This document shows, in pieces, positions 11,450-21,399 of a DNA stretch of 64,000 bases (positions are counted from its first letter, which is position 1; every line of letters starts with the position of its first letter). The notes under the pieces were generated by a model that worked only from the letters and a program-made list of their open reading frames with translations, ran no database searches and had not been told where the DNA came from. The translations under genes were made by a program, and so were the position numbers. Source of the DNA: Gonatopus flavifemur (Eukaryota > Arthropoda > Insecta > Hymenoptera > Dryinidae); contig JAFFJZ010000004.1 in NCBI GenBank assembly GCA_018340375.1, positions 37,360,001-37,424,000 of the forward strand, read 5' to 3'.

Positions 11450-11620
11450 TGTTGAAGAGTGTTTTATTTATTTTGAATTTGTTATTCAAATGGGTACGCA
11501 GCTATCAATTATACGCTTCCGTTTTTATAGTTGTATTGAAGAGTGCGTCCGAAAGGGGGTATGCAGCTATCGATTGTACGCGCGTTTGGGTTGTATCGAA
11601 GAGTGCATCCGTAATTAATA
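11450..11620. repeat. 65-bp tandem duplication
   Basis: TATGCAGCTATCGATT-like and TTGAAGAGTGCGTCC-like strings occur twice, 65 bp apart (about 11495 and 11560), with a partial third copy of the GAAGAGTG part near 11450. Nothing coding was seen. Confidence 0.6.
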
Positions 11621-11639
11621 AGTTCGTCTCTCTCAAAAA

Positions 11640-12371
11640 TTTTAGTGATAAGTTATAACATTGAATTGAAGTTCATTTGGAAAAATGAGTTATTTGTAGG
11701 GAGTTTCATTGAAATTTATTCAACAGTTCGAAAAAATGAACATTTTGAGAATCTATGGATTTTTGGTTATTTAATTCTGCATATTTCGATTTTCATTGGT
11801 TTCGATCATTTATCAATACGCATGTAATTCATTCATATTATTTCGATTCGAAGGGTCTAACACAAGGATTCAGATGTGCTTTTGTGTAGAGTAAATTCTT
11901 CAGAGAAAGTGAGTCACCGTTAGGATTTCATGCGAAAGGAAGAAAAATTGATTTGACCGTAGTGTGAAGGAAATTATGAGAGTCTTTAATTTGGCTCTTT
12001 GTAAGCATTGAAGTAAAGCAGGTAGTTGAACCCTAATTTCGCCACTATTCTTGCATCGGGGTCGAATTGACCGCAGGCGCCTCTGTGCGACACAGGTGCT
12101 TCGTCGTAGGCTGCCAGGTTTTATGATTAGAAAAAGAGAGAGCTATCGGTCTTTAGAAAACTTTGAAGAATGAAACGGTTCATGTCGATTTGTTTTGAGT
12201 TACGAGCTCCCTTGTTTTCAAACAGACCGTAGGGTTCTTGTTTGGGTTGGATTTATCGTGATGAGATATTTAGTCGAAGTGATTTGAACGATTAGTCATA
12301 ATTTGAAACCAAAAATTTGAATGTAATTATTTGAAAAGAAGAAACAATTTTCATATCAACATCCTTATTTG
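11640..12371. other. non-coding stretch downstream of the orphan primer site
   Basis: No gene seen. A GC-richer patch at about 12060-12115 includes an imperfect stem (CCTCTGTG / CACAGGTG). On the minus strand this would be the leader of whatever element used the primer site at 12372. Confidence 0.3.
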
Positions 12372-12388
12372 TCCTGCCGACTGCGCCA
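12372..12388 (-). promoter_or_regulatory. tRNA-Ser-type primer binding site of an LTR element
   Basis: Read on the minus strand it is TGGCGCAGTCGGCAGGA, the complement of an insect tRNA-Ser 3' end including the post-transcriptional CCA. A tRNA gene would lack CCA, so this is a retroelement primer site. It implies an LTR ending at about 12389 on its high-coordinate side and an internal region toward lower coordinates. The nearest gag on that strand starts 4.7 kb away (7637), so it is unclear whether the two belong together. Confidence 0.7.
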
Positions 12389-12930
12389 AAATTTTTATAA
12401 TAACCGCTTGTTACGTCAAAATCTTCAAGATTTATCTACAACGAGCGGGTATTTTAAGGAATTGCCAAATCAGAGTCTGACAACCCCTTTGATAACCCCG
12501 CTTTAGGTAGGGATGTGCCTACACAAGGACCAGGGTTAGGATGTGAAATGAATTGTCTCTCATATATATATAATACTTAATGATTTATTCAAAGGTAGTT
12601 CATTAACCTGATTAACATAATATTTTATCTTAAAATGACCACAATTATATGGTTTGAACCTTTATTAATATAGTTATTAATAGGATATTATTAATTTAGA
12701 TATTCCTGAGGGTTACTCAGTGAATATTCAAATTGTTAAGGGTTTATGAAGGAGGAAACATCAAATTCAAAATATCTTCAAATTCCGAGGGTTACTCGAT
12801 AACAGTAGATAATTTGTAAATTTGGTTTTCCTAAAATATTAAAAAACGAAAAAATCCCTTTAACTCTGAGGGTTACTCAGTAATTAAAAGTGACTTATTC
12901 ATTTTATATATTTTCTCCTTATTTGTATCC
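12389..12930 (-). repeat. possible solo or 5' LTR next to the primer site
   Basis: The primer site requires an LTR here. On the minus strand the stretch ends TTATAAAAATTT directly before TGGCG and has a TATATATATGAGAG string near 12560-12590 that could be a promoter. No second copy was found near 1-1420, so the outer border is a guess. Confidence 0.3.
12700..12885. repeat. three ~80-bp units with CTGAG-GGTTA-CTCAG hairpins
   Basis: CTGAGGGTTACTCAG occurs near 12705 and 12867; the copy near 12788 is CCGAGGGTTACTCGA. Each forms a 5-bp stem with the loop GGTTA, and the middle copy changes both arms (CCGAG / CTCG) so that pairing is mostly kept. Spacing is about 80 bp. Confidence 0.55.
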
Positions 12931-12989
12931 CGACCTTTAAACGGTTTTATTGAAGCAAATCGAGCTCTTCAATATATGTATTGAACGAA

Positions 12990-13192
12990 CGAGAGAGAGA
13001 GAGAGAGAGAGAGAGATGAGTGTTAAAAAGAGAGGTATTGGAGAAAGAAAGTGATATAGAAAGAGAGGGGTATTCCTACGTATACCGTATCGTATGAAGA
13101 AAGGCAGAGAGAGAGAGAGAGATATGTTAAAAAGAGAAGTCCGTGAATCTGTAAGCATGAATGTATTGACAGCGTTCGCTATCCAGGTAAAT

Positions 13193-13224
<32 letters not shown>

Positions 13225-13225
13225 T
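12990..13225. repeat. (GA)n and (TA)n microsatellites
   Basis: GA runs lie at 12990-13016 and 13100-13122, and a TA run at 13198-13222. Between them the sequence is purine-rich, with GAGAGAAAG and AAAGAGAGG strings. Not coding, although an open frame crosses it. Confidence 0.85.
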
Positions 13226-13416
13226 GCTATGTTATTAAGAAAAGGGAGTTAGGAAGAGGAAAGATGACGACTCAGTTGACTTCATTGCCGTCGAAAGGAG
13301 TATAGGAAATGGAAAAGGAGGGAACAACTTCTTCCATAGAACTTCATGCAATGAGCACGAATGCTTCGAATTGGACAAAGGTGGGGGAAAGAAATTGTTT
13401 TGGTGTTTTAAATTGA

Positions 13417-13740
13417 CTATTTACACGAAGTGCACGAGTGATTTTCCCCATATAGTGCTTTACAAGGAGGATCTTCGGAGAGATCCCAATCTTCCTTATA
13501 AGTGAGCTCTTTTCTAACTTCCAAAGAGTTTTTGAAAATATATAAATTTTCTAACTTCTTGGAGAGTTGAATAAGATTCTGATCGTCCCGAGCTGCATTG
13601 CGTTTAAAATTCCTCCAGGCTAGTCCAGAGGTTGGGGCGCGATTATTCCTAACATCGAGGTTCCGTTCCTCGATCCTCTGTTTAATGAAATGTACCCGTC
13701 TTTTGACCTCGTTGATTTTACTCTCGACCTTGATCTTCAC
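13417..13740 (-). CDS. small unknown protein P1, C-x9-C-x2-C family
   Basis: 107 residues, basic and helix-prone in the first half, with three cysteines at 93, 103 and 106 near the C-terminus (CKALYGENHSCTSCK). I do not recognise the family. The frame opens with GTG, and the bases just upstream on this strand are a good 3' splice site (TTTTTTCCATTCAG|TG). So either this is an exon whose first codon is split by an intron, or an original ATG became GTG. Aligned without gaps to the protein at 19418-19828 it shares E11, V12, I19, R22, R26, N32, S38, G39, A41, F45, N48, D52, L56 and L59, plus the cysteine spacing. That conservation is the main reason to call it real. The cysteines could bind a metal; this is inference. 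Confidence 0.6.
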   Translation of the reverse strand: MKIKVESKINEVKRRVHFIKQRIEERNLDVRNNRAPTSGLAWRNFKRNAARDDQNLIQLSKKLENLYIFKNSLEVRKELTYKEDWDLSEDPPCKALYGENHSCTSCK

Positions 13741-14975
13741 TGAATGGAAAAAAGAAACGAATTAAAAGAAGAACGATTAGAAACATATAAAAGAGAAAAG
13801 TAACTGAATTTAACTCCCACGCGAATAAAATTGATTGATACAAAAAAAAAACACTTTGAATTTAATAAGAATGAAGAAACTTTTAAAAACAACACAAACT
13901 ATTGCATAAGATTTGATTCAGAAAGGAATTTTAATTCCTTTTTCCCACCCGAATTGTGGAAAATTCACTTATTGTCGGTGAATTTTCCCCCCTCTCGAAG
14001 GCACTATCTCGTTCGTGCGAATGCGTATACTGCTTAATGGTCCCGGTTGATTAACACAGGACCGCAGTTTGATTATAATGGTGGTATTTCAGAAGAAATA
14101 CTAACTGGTTGCGATGGCACACCCGTGCGTCCGTAGTCCGTCTGTGAGGATGACCCACGTTGAGTGTAACGAAGATGGAGATAGTCCTGTCGTAGTATTG
14201 GAGGTCGGTGACGTCTAGTAACGGTGGTTGTATGTTCGTAGTCGATTTCGTCGAAGTCCTAAGAAGGACTGATGTTATGTGAATAGCGAGAAGTTGTCGA
14301 GAAAAGTAATGACTCAAAGAATGTTTGAGAAAAGAGTGGTGAAAATTGAAGAATTCATGCGGTATTTAAAGAGCTCGATTTTCCTTCAAGGGCAACGATT
14401 GGTCAAAGGTCGCGCGGTGGGAATAGTTCTTGTTTGTACCAATGAGAGTTCAAGAAGCTTGCTCTCAGTGGTACTCAAAATAAAAAATTTTCTGTTCTAT
14501 AATATTTTAGGTATCTAGAAAATTATCTACTATTTTATCTGATGTCCAAATCCTCGATGCGCTACGTTCCTCCCTCGCTTTACGTTGAGCGTTCGAAAAG
14601 TTGGACTCAGATGAATTTTCTTATTTTTATGTATTTCAGGAATATATATATATATATATATATACATGTAACTGTGATTTTTCATAGAACCATTGATTTG
14701 AATTGGAATTTACGAAGAGAGTATGGTTTTATGTTGTGGTGAATGTAATTAGTTCGATTAATTGAAATATTGAAACATTTTTCGAATTGTTAGTTTGAAC
14801 TGGTTTTTTACATGAGAATTTACATTTATATATATATATATATTCACTAGGGTGATTCCATGGGTGTTGGATCTTATAATTACTGGTATTTATTATGTAT
14901 TTAATCATCTTTTACCAAGGTTTCTTTAGGTTTTCCAATCTGTAAAAATCGTAGGGTGAGAGAAAGAGAGAGAGA

Positions 14976-15006
<31 letters not shown>

Positions 15007-16640
15007 CAACATGATATTGATTCAGGGTATTCTATTTGATTCTCATTCAGACTATTGAATCATAATTCATCCAATGAATTGGAAGAAAATCAGTATAGCA
15101 GAATTTTATCGGTTTCTGTAAGTGAAAATGAAACAAGAGTGAGAGAGACAGTGATATTCGAAGTTACTAAATTTATCGAATTCTTATTCCTTGAGGATTT
15201 ATATGGGATTATTCGTTTGTAGATCTATATTGGCTGAATTATTTGATTGAATTTATCTGGGTAATTGATCAATAACTCTATTTAAGGTTGTCGGTGGAAA
15301 AGAGCTCAAAAAGAGTTCTTCGATAGGATTTTGTGCAAGATAGGGATTTGTTATCATGGAATATATGGTGTTTTATAAAAATTCGACAATATTTGAATAG
15401 AGACGGGAAAAGAATTCACATAGGTTAAAGAGATCATAAAGAGTTCCAAAAGTTTGAAGAAATTTATTAGAAGTTTGAAAATATTATGAAAATTTACTAG
15501 AAATTAGAAAAGGACGAGAGAAAAGGATTTCTCTATAGTTCAGGAAGAATTTATAGAGAGTTCATATGAAAAGTTGTTTTAAATTTATCAAAAGAAATCA
15601 TATTCGATTATGCTCATCGAACGACAAGAGAGAAAAAAGGACAGAGATAGAGAGAGACATCATGTTCCTAGAAGACAAATTCATCCATGTATAATTCGAA
15701 GTTGATAGTAGTTATTGTTTAATATTGAAGTATTTATTAAGAATGTTCACTAAACTGAATATCTGTGATGAAAAATTCACAGAAGTTTTTATACATGGTA
15801 TGAGAATTAAGACATAGGTCTTCGGTTGTAAGGAGAGTTGACCATACGTCTATACCGTTCCTTCATGGTAGGGTTATTTATGGTAGGTCGTGTCGTCTTT
15901 CGTCTGTCGATTCGTTTATATGAAAAAATTGAGAAGAAAAGAGGCTCTGTTTTAGGTATGTTCAGTGTTTATTATAGGGTTGTAGTAGGTGAATATTGAT
16001 TTTAAAAGAATTTTCGTCAAGTCGGTTATTATAGTGGACTCGTTCTGTCTCATGTTTTCTTTGTCTGTTCTTCGGTGGCCAAGAAGAGGAATCGTTTCGT
16101 AGTGGGGTATCGTATGGTATCATGAATTTTGACAGGGTGTAGGGAAACTGTATTGTCTGCAGTGGTCATTTTAGGAAAAGAGTAAAAGAAAACTGTTATA
16201 TCGATATCGATATTTTCTATGAGGGTAAAAGAGTTCGTAAAGAGATTTTTCGTTCGATAGTTTACCTACATGGAAATTTGCATGTGCGCACGTATCGGGC
16301 CTTACGTTTCGTACGCTTACGTTTACGTGTACACATACGAGAAGTATGATTTACATGTATATATATGTATGTGTGAGACGTATATATATAGTATGTCGTT
16401 AGGGGTTTAGAAATATCGGAAATTTCGGGATACGTTACAGTTGCTTCTCATTGGTAAAATCTATTTGAACTATGAAAAACCAACAAATATATTATATAAG
16501 ATCATTATCATTGTAGTTCTGAACAATTATTATAAGAAAATCTATTATTTTCAACTCGAGTCTACGAGGAAAATTTATGCAAACATAAAGGAGCATTGAT
16601 ACGTAGGAAAACCTATATGAAAAAAATTCTCGAACCATAG
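13741..16640. other. long non-coding stretch with microsatellites
   Basis: No gene recognised. TA runs lie at about 14641-14664, 14828-14842 and 14982-15006. A short stem (GTATTTC / GAAATAC) lies near 14085 and another (AGTCCT / AGGACT) near 14255. 15290-15660 is rich in AAAGAGTTC-like strings, and 16270-16400 is CpG-rich with TACGT strings. Upstream exons of the small gene ending at 13417 could lie here, but none could be fixed. Confidence 0.35.
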
Positions 16641-17000
16641 AAAGAATGAAAACATATTCCCTTCTTTCCTCAACAACTGACCCCCACTTGGAGGGCAGCT
16701 CTCAGAACAGTATAGAACGAGCCACCTCGTGCCCTTCGACACACTCTCAATTTTTTCTCAACGCTCATTACACATTCATCATTTCTTTCACCAAGTTCAA
16801 TTCTCAAATTGTCTCGAAGTTTCATTCAAAGTTCACATACATTATTTTCTCAAAGTTCGTTTCAACCACAGTTCAAGTTCATTGTATTTGACGAAATTTA
16901 TTTCAAATATATTTCGAAACAACGTTCAATTGGAAAATTTCATTCATCGAAACCACAAAAGTAAGTCCAAAAGAATAAAACACACGTGATTTTACCTTTC
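16641..17000 (+). other. non-coding, pyrimidine-rich
   Basis: An open frame of 81 codons (16646-16891) exists, but its composition (S, F, T, H-rich) reads like translated CT-rich DNA and no family is suggested. TTCAAAGTTC and TTCAAGTTC strings recur. No gene called. Confidence 0.3.
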
Positions 17001-17019
17001 ACTGATCACCTTTCAAATT

Positions 17020-17400
17020 CCCATTCCCTTCCCTGATAACGAAACTCGCGGTCGTTATTAGAACATTTCATTCATTTTCCTTGTTTTGAGACGAGATACT
17101 CGCGATCTAGTCTTAATCCTTCAAAATTTCTATTCTTTTCCCTAATAACGAAACCCGCGGTCGTTATTAGAACATTCTATACATTTTCCTTGTTTTAAGA
17201 TGAGATACTCGCGATCTAGTCTTAATCCTTCCAAATTTCTATTGTTTTTCCTAATAACGAAACTCGCGGTCGTTATTAGAACATTCTATACATTTTTCTT
17301 GTTTGAAGACGAGATACTCGCGATCCAGTCTCAATCCTTTCAAATTTCTATTCCTTTCCCTGATGACGAAACTCGCGGTCGTTATCAGAATATACCAATA
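17020..17400 (+). repeat. 109-bp tandem repeat, about 3.5 copies, with two hairpins per unit
   Basis: The string GAAACTCGCGGTC starts at 17041, 17150, 17259 and 17368, exactly 109 bp apart. Each unit carries two stem-loops: ATAACGA-AACTCGCGG-TCGTTAT, and AGACGAGAT-ACTCGCG-ATCTAGTCT. Between copies the stems change (for example CTGATGACGA against TCGTTATCAG in the last copy) while the loop stays the same. Confidence 0.9.
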
Positions 17401-17565
17401 TACCTTCCAATATATTCGTGATCAGATCTAAAAAATTCTCATGATACTCGTGATCATTTGTACAGAAATATACTAGTGATATTTCTTCATTGTAAACAAT
17501 ACTCGTGATTGTTTACAGTGAATGACATTACGATTTCGGTCACGATACACGCGATTGTGATCATA
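17400..17565 (+). repeat. four single hairpins sharing the loop ACTCGYG
   Basis: After the tandem array come four unlike palindromes with the same 7-base loop: ATGAT-ACTCGTG-ATCAT (17441-17457), AGAAATAT-ACTAGTG-ATATTTCT (17464-17486), TGTAAACAAT-ACTCGTG-ATTGTTTACA (17491-17517, ten perfect pairs) and GGTCACGAT-ACACGCG-ATTGTGATC (17538-17562, with two G-T pairs). Confidence 0.85.
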
Positions 17566-17750
17566 AAAAAATCCCAAATAATTGCCTAAGATCTTCCTTT
17601 TTAATCAAACGCAAACATAATATGAGTATCATACCACTATCCCTCCAAACTCTCCATTTACATTCTCGCGACTTTACATTTGCAATAATAGATTGAATAA
17701 CCCCGAGTATGATTAATTGTGGATTTCTCTGATTCATTTTAGTGACTTGA

Positions 17751-18217
17751 TCAATCCAGGAAATAGAATATGACCTACGGGCATATAAACAACATATTTC
17801 AAATGAACGAAAATCAATAAATACCTTCGCAAACAACTCAAACAAAAGGGCTTTGCAAGGGACGAGACAAAAGATCAATCAACGAACTGAAAAATATAAA
17901 GCATTTTCAGAAGAGTATAAAGAAGCTTGCAAACTACAATCGAATCAAGGAATATTGCTCCAACCCAATCAGAAGCCACAACCCCAAAATCGACGCCCAT
18001 CCAAACCACCAGTTCATCTTCGGCCAAAGCTGCCCCGGCGATGGGAGGATGTATCAAAACGAAACAAGAATATTTCAAATGCCCTACTTGTAAAAATTTT
18101 GTATATAAATATGCCAAATTGACTTTAGACCAGATTGAAACTAAAACTTCCACACCGGAAGAGAATGAAAGAATAATTTGTATAAGGATTGTCGGGGATC
18201 GCCCCGAGAATTCGTAA
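17751..18217 (+). pseudogene. small unknown protein P2, C-x9-C-x2-C family, broken or spliced
   Basis: Two overlapping frames together resemble the proteins at 13417-13740 and 19418-19828. The first (from 17751) begins SIQEIEYDLRAYKQH and later has F-x-x-N (NTFANNSNK), matching E11-[VI]12, K20-Q21 and F45-x2-N48 of its relatives. The second (open to 18217) carries GGCIKTKQEYFKCPTCKNF, which has the same C-x9-C-x2-C spacing. The frames differ by one base, so there is either a frameshift or a short unseen intron. An in-frame TGA lies just upstream, directly after a good acceptor-like TTCATTTTAG. AATAAA follows the stop at about 18230. Its middle part is poorly conserved, so its membership rests on the ends. 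Confidence 0.45.
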
Positions 18218-19417
18218 ATTCAATTCTTTGAAATAAACCATAACATATATCTACATATATATTCTTTTTTTATTTTCATTCAATCCTTCAAACCTACGTG
18301 TGTGACTCCCCTGAATGAATTCCAAAAACATATGAAAACATATACATATATATAAACCTAACCACGAACCTTGTATTGAAGTTTCAATAATTCCATGAGA
18401 AAACTAACATTTCACTACACTTTGTGACGTAACCACGTCTTTTTCCATATATTTTCTTTCCACGATTATCATGCATTGAATCTTCCCCCGATATTCATGT
18501 CGAGGAACGAGTCGATGCATGATATCCATAAGAATATACATGAGTATCTTCAACCAATACATGAAAACTCCATTATTCTAAAGTGAGATAGACCGGACCC
18601 TGAGAAAATACTTTTCCAAGATCCGATTGTCTACAGGTGTCACCCACAAGTGACCCTTTTTCTTAGTCGACCCTCAAACAACGGCAGGAAATCTGCAGTT
18701 GAGGAATGTACATGAAAATAAGGGTACTACTCGTAGAGACCAATACTGACCAACATCGTTGCCAACTATTTTTCAAGTCAGAATTATTCTCAAATATCCT
18801 ATTTAAATCACGTTCAAAACCTTCAACTTCATGAAACTATGCAGATCTTACAAGAGACAGGTATACCCCTGTAATGAAAGTATATGACTACCATATGACC
18901 CTAAATAAAATCAAGTAACTTTTAATGAATACAAGATCAAGTTTGAAATTGGTTCTCTAAAGAAAAGTGGTGACGGTGTAAGAGAACATAGATGAAAATG
19001 TCGAGGCCCCAACAATAAATAACCAAAAAAAACCGGACGTACAGATTAGAAATTCCGTACCCAACCTGCATCCCATAAGAAGAAAAATTCCTTTGTCTGA
19101 AATAACAAGACACATTATATAAAAGAACAACGAATATATTCATTATACAGACGCTAACACTTCTATACATGGACAACAATAATGATAAATATTGTTAGTT
19201 CATATTTAGAAGATGTATTCCAGATGAATCGATCATTATCTTTCTTTCCCTTTGAACAGCAACGTGATCAGATTCAAGAAAGAAAACAAAGCTATATTTA
19301 ACAATAAATCTTCAGCCATCTAGCGATGAACAACCATAAAAATTCTGAAATATAAAATATTTGAATCATCCAACAATCAAATAATAATCAGACTTAGATC
19401 TCTTTTCCTTCTTCTTA
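18218..19417. other. non-coding stretch between P2 and P3
   Basis: No gene recognised. Small stems occur at about 18636-18656 (GTCAC / GTGAC) and 18672-18706 (CAACGGCAG / CTGCAGTTG, with CCTCAA / TTGAGG outside it). Confidence 0.35.
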
Positions 19418-19828
19418 ATGCAAAACATAGAAGCTTTCGACTTGGAGGAAGTAGAAGACGGAACTAGGTTGATTCGCGAGAGGACCGCCAATCGTCGCGT
19501 CAACGAGGAGAACGGTCTTTTGTTCCCCTCCGGAAAGGCGCGAAAGAAATTCGAGAACAATAAGATCAAAGACGCCCGCGACCTGAGGCGTTTAGAATTT
19601 CGACGCAGGGAAATTAATTATCCCTTAAATTTTGAAAAACTAAGATTCTCTCCTCTTCGCCCTCCTTCTCCTTGGACGAGAGCAGTGATATCGGAGTATA
19701 AGGAAATCGGCAGGAGCACCCTTGGTTCTTCGATTTGCGGGGCGAGAATTTCCTGTGACTTGTTAGTAGAGAATATGAATAGATGCACCCAGTGTCAACA
19801 GATAGTTGATCAAAATTCAGAATCTTGA
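19418..19828 (+). CDS. small unknown protein P3, C-x9-C-x2-C family
   Basis: 136 residues from an ATG at 19418 to a TGA at 19828. The first 70 residues are rich in R, K, E and D and probably helical; 75-90 are proline-rich (SPLRPPSPW). Cysteines lie at 107, 113, 123 and 126, and the last three form C-x9-C-x2-C. The DNA is visibly richer in G and C than its flanks, which fits selection on protein. Ungapped alignment to the protein encoded at 13417-13740 puts S38, G39, A41, F45, N48, D52, L56 and L59 at identical residue numbers, and the homologous start codon is an ATG here. P3 has about 20 extra residues before the cysteines. Function unknown; a small metal-binding protein is only a guess. 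Confidence 0.65.
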   Translation: MQNIEAFDLEEVEDGTRLIRERTANRRVNEENGLLFPSGKARKKFENNKIKDARDLRRLEFRRREINYPLNFEKLRFSPLRPPSPWTRAVISEYKEIGRSTLGSSICGARISCDLLVENMNRCTQCQQIVDQNSES

Positions 19829-19999
19829 TAATCTTATATTATATATGTATATGTGTGTATGTACAAATTGTCTGGAATCGGAATTAAAGTAGTTAAATTA
19901 AGATAAACAAATATAAGGATTGAGTTTTAATACCAATTAAGCAAAGAGAAATTGATGAATCTCACCCTTAAGATGAGATGTATCCTCCAATACAGGGTA

Positions 20000-20730
20000 A
20001 ATCAAGATCTGCATTTTGTTTTATTCCAATCCTAATTTGGCACCAGACCACAAAACTACACTTCACAAATACACAACTTCACAGATCCCAAGATTCCAAA
20101 TGATCGCTTGGATCATTGACCCGACTGAACAGTTCAGTCGACAAAATTCAATAAAAACCAATACAATCATTTCGGGGCTGGTAATTCATCCCTTCCTCAA
20201 GTCACTGAAGGTGACAAAACTATTCTTGAATACTGCTTAAACACCAACACACAAGATTTGAAAACTGAAACTTGCGTTTTCCAACGACCGTAAAGTTGAA
20301 ATTGACTTTATAAGAATTCTACCACTTCAAATCATCTCAAATTTGGTACATAAGTTTGTTTCGGCCCAATAACATTGACAGAATCATTCACAAATACTTC
20401 ACACGCTTGATTCACTAAACTTGAAAACAGACTACTTGATTTTCTTGTGATCGCAACTTCAAAAGTGATTATGACATTTTCTGTTACTCCAAATCTTTCA
20501 GGATTACACAATACACTCCTGATTACGTCATTGACCCTAAAGGAACACTTCAAACTACTTTGCAATTCCTAAAACACAAAAGTTGCGAATCAAAGTTCTC
20601 GGTTTTTGAAAAACCGCAAATTTGAAATGAAGCTACGAGCAAAACTATCGATTCAAATTGATTGGAACTTGGTATACAATTTGCGAACACACTACACTGA
20701 TTATTAAAAGTATTTAGAGCCCTATAACAC
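20000..20730 (-). repeat. diverged inverted relatives of the 9.6-11 kb array
   Basis: Read on the minus strand, GATTTGAAGTGGTAGAATTC near 20345 matches GATTTGAAGTGGTAGATTTT near 9735 and GATTTGAGGTGATAGGTCTT near 10775. A weaker second unit lies near 20500. Other stems here include GACTGAA-CAG-TTCAGTC (about 20131), AATGATC-GCTTG-GATCATT (about 20097) and CGGTTTTT-G-AAAAACCG (about 20601). Confidence 0.5.
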
Positions 20731-20760
20731 ATCATCATCATCATCATTAAGTAATCAGTC

Positions 20761-21399
20761 TTACGACTGGTTTGATGAAACCCTCCACCCCTGTCTATTA
20801 TCCGCCAAACGTTTAATTTCTACATATCTACTACATCCCTTGTCTTGTACGATTTGCTTCATATAACTCGCTCTAGGTCTACCTTGACCAGTTTTACCAT
20901 TCATTTCCCCTTCCAATATTGTTTTCAATAAACTCTCATGCCGTAATGTGTGTCCTATGAGATTGCTTCTCCTTTTCACGATGTGTTTCAAAAGATTTCT
21001 TTCTTCATTCATCTGCTCGAATACTTCTCCATTTTCGATTTTATCTATCCATCTTGTTCTGAGCATCCTCCTGCAACACCACATTTCAAAAGCTTCAAGT
21101 ATTCGTTGATAAGTTTTCCCCATTGTCCAAGTTTCGCAACCACATAATGCTGCGCTCCAAACGTAACTCTTCAAGAATTTCTTCCTTACTGTTGAGCTAA
21201 TATTCTTCGAACATACTAACTGTTCCTTTTGGTGGGAAGCCTGTTTCCCTTGTGCTATTCTTGCTCTCATATCTCTTTCGCTTTTACCGTTTCCTGTGAT
21301 TATGCTCCATAGATATTTAAATTCTTTGACTTGCTGAATTGTCTCTGCATCTATTTTGATTTTCGTTCTCCTTGATGTTTTCGCTGTTGTACAAATCAT
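20761..21399 (-). pseudogene. LINE C-terminal region (RTE copy 1)
   Basis: 212 residues after the second frameshift. It carries EFKYLWSIITG, then YVWSAALCGCETWTMG and GQGRPRASYMKQI, the usual tail of insect RTE/BovB-like proteins. The frame ends 13 bases before the (ATG)n tail, so the 3' end is natural. The role of this tail in retrotransposition is not settled. Confidence 0.85.

Noticed and set aside
12372..12388. Possible tRNA-Ser gene end
   Set aside because: The CCA is encoded and no cloverleaf lies upstream, so it is a retroelement primer site.
12937..13158. 73-codon leucine/serine-rich frame
   Set aside because: Translation of a (GA)n microsatellite.
14051..14317. 88-codon minus-strand frame upstream of P1
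   Set aside because: No family, no splice signals that link it to 13740, and no counterpart upstream of P3.
17020..17400. CRISPR-like array
   Set aside because: Whole 109-bp units repeat with no unique spacers, in an animal genome.
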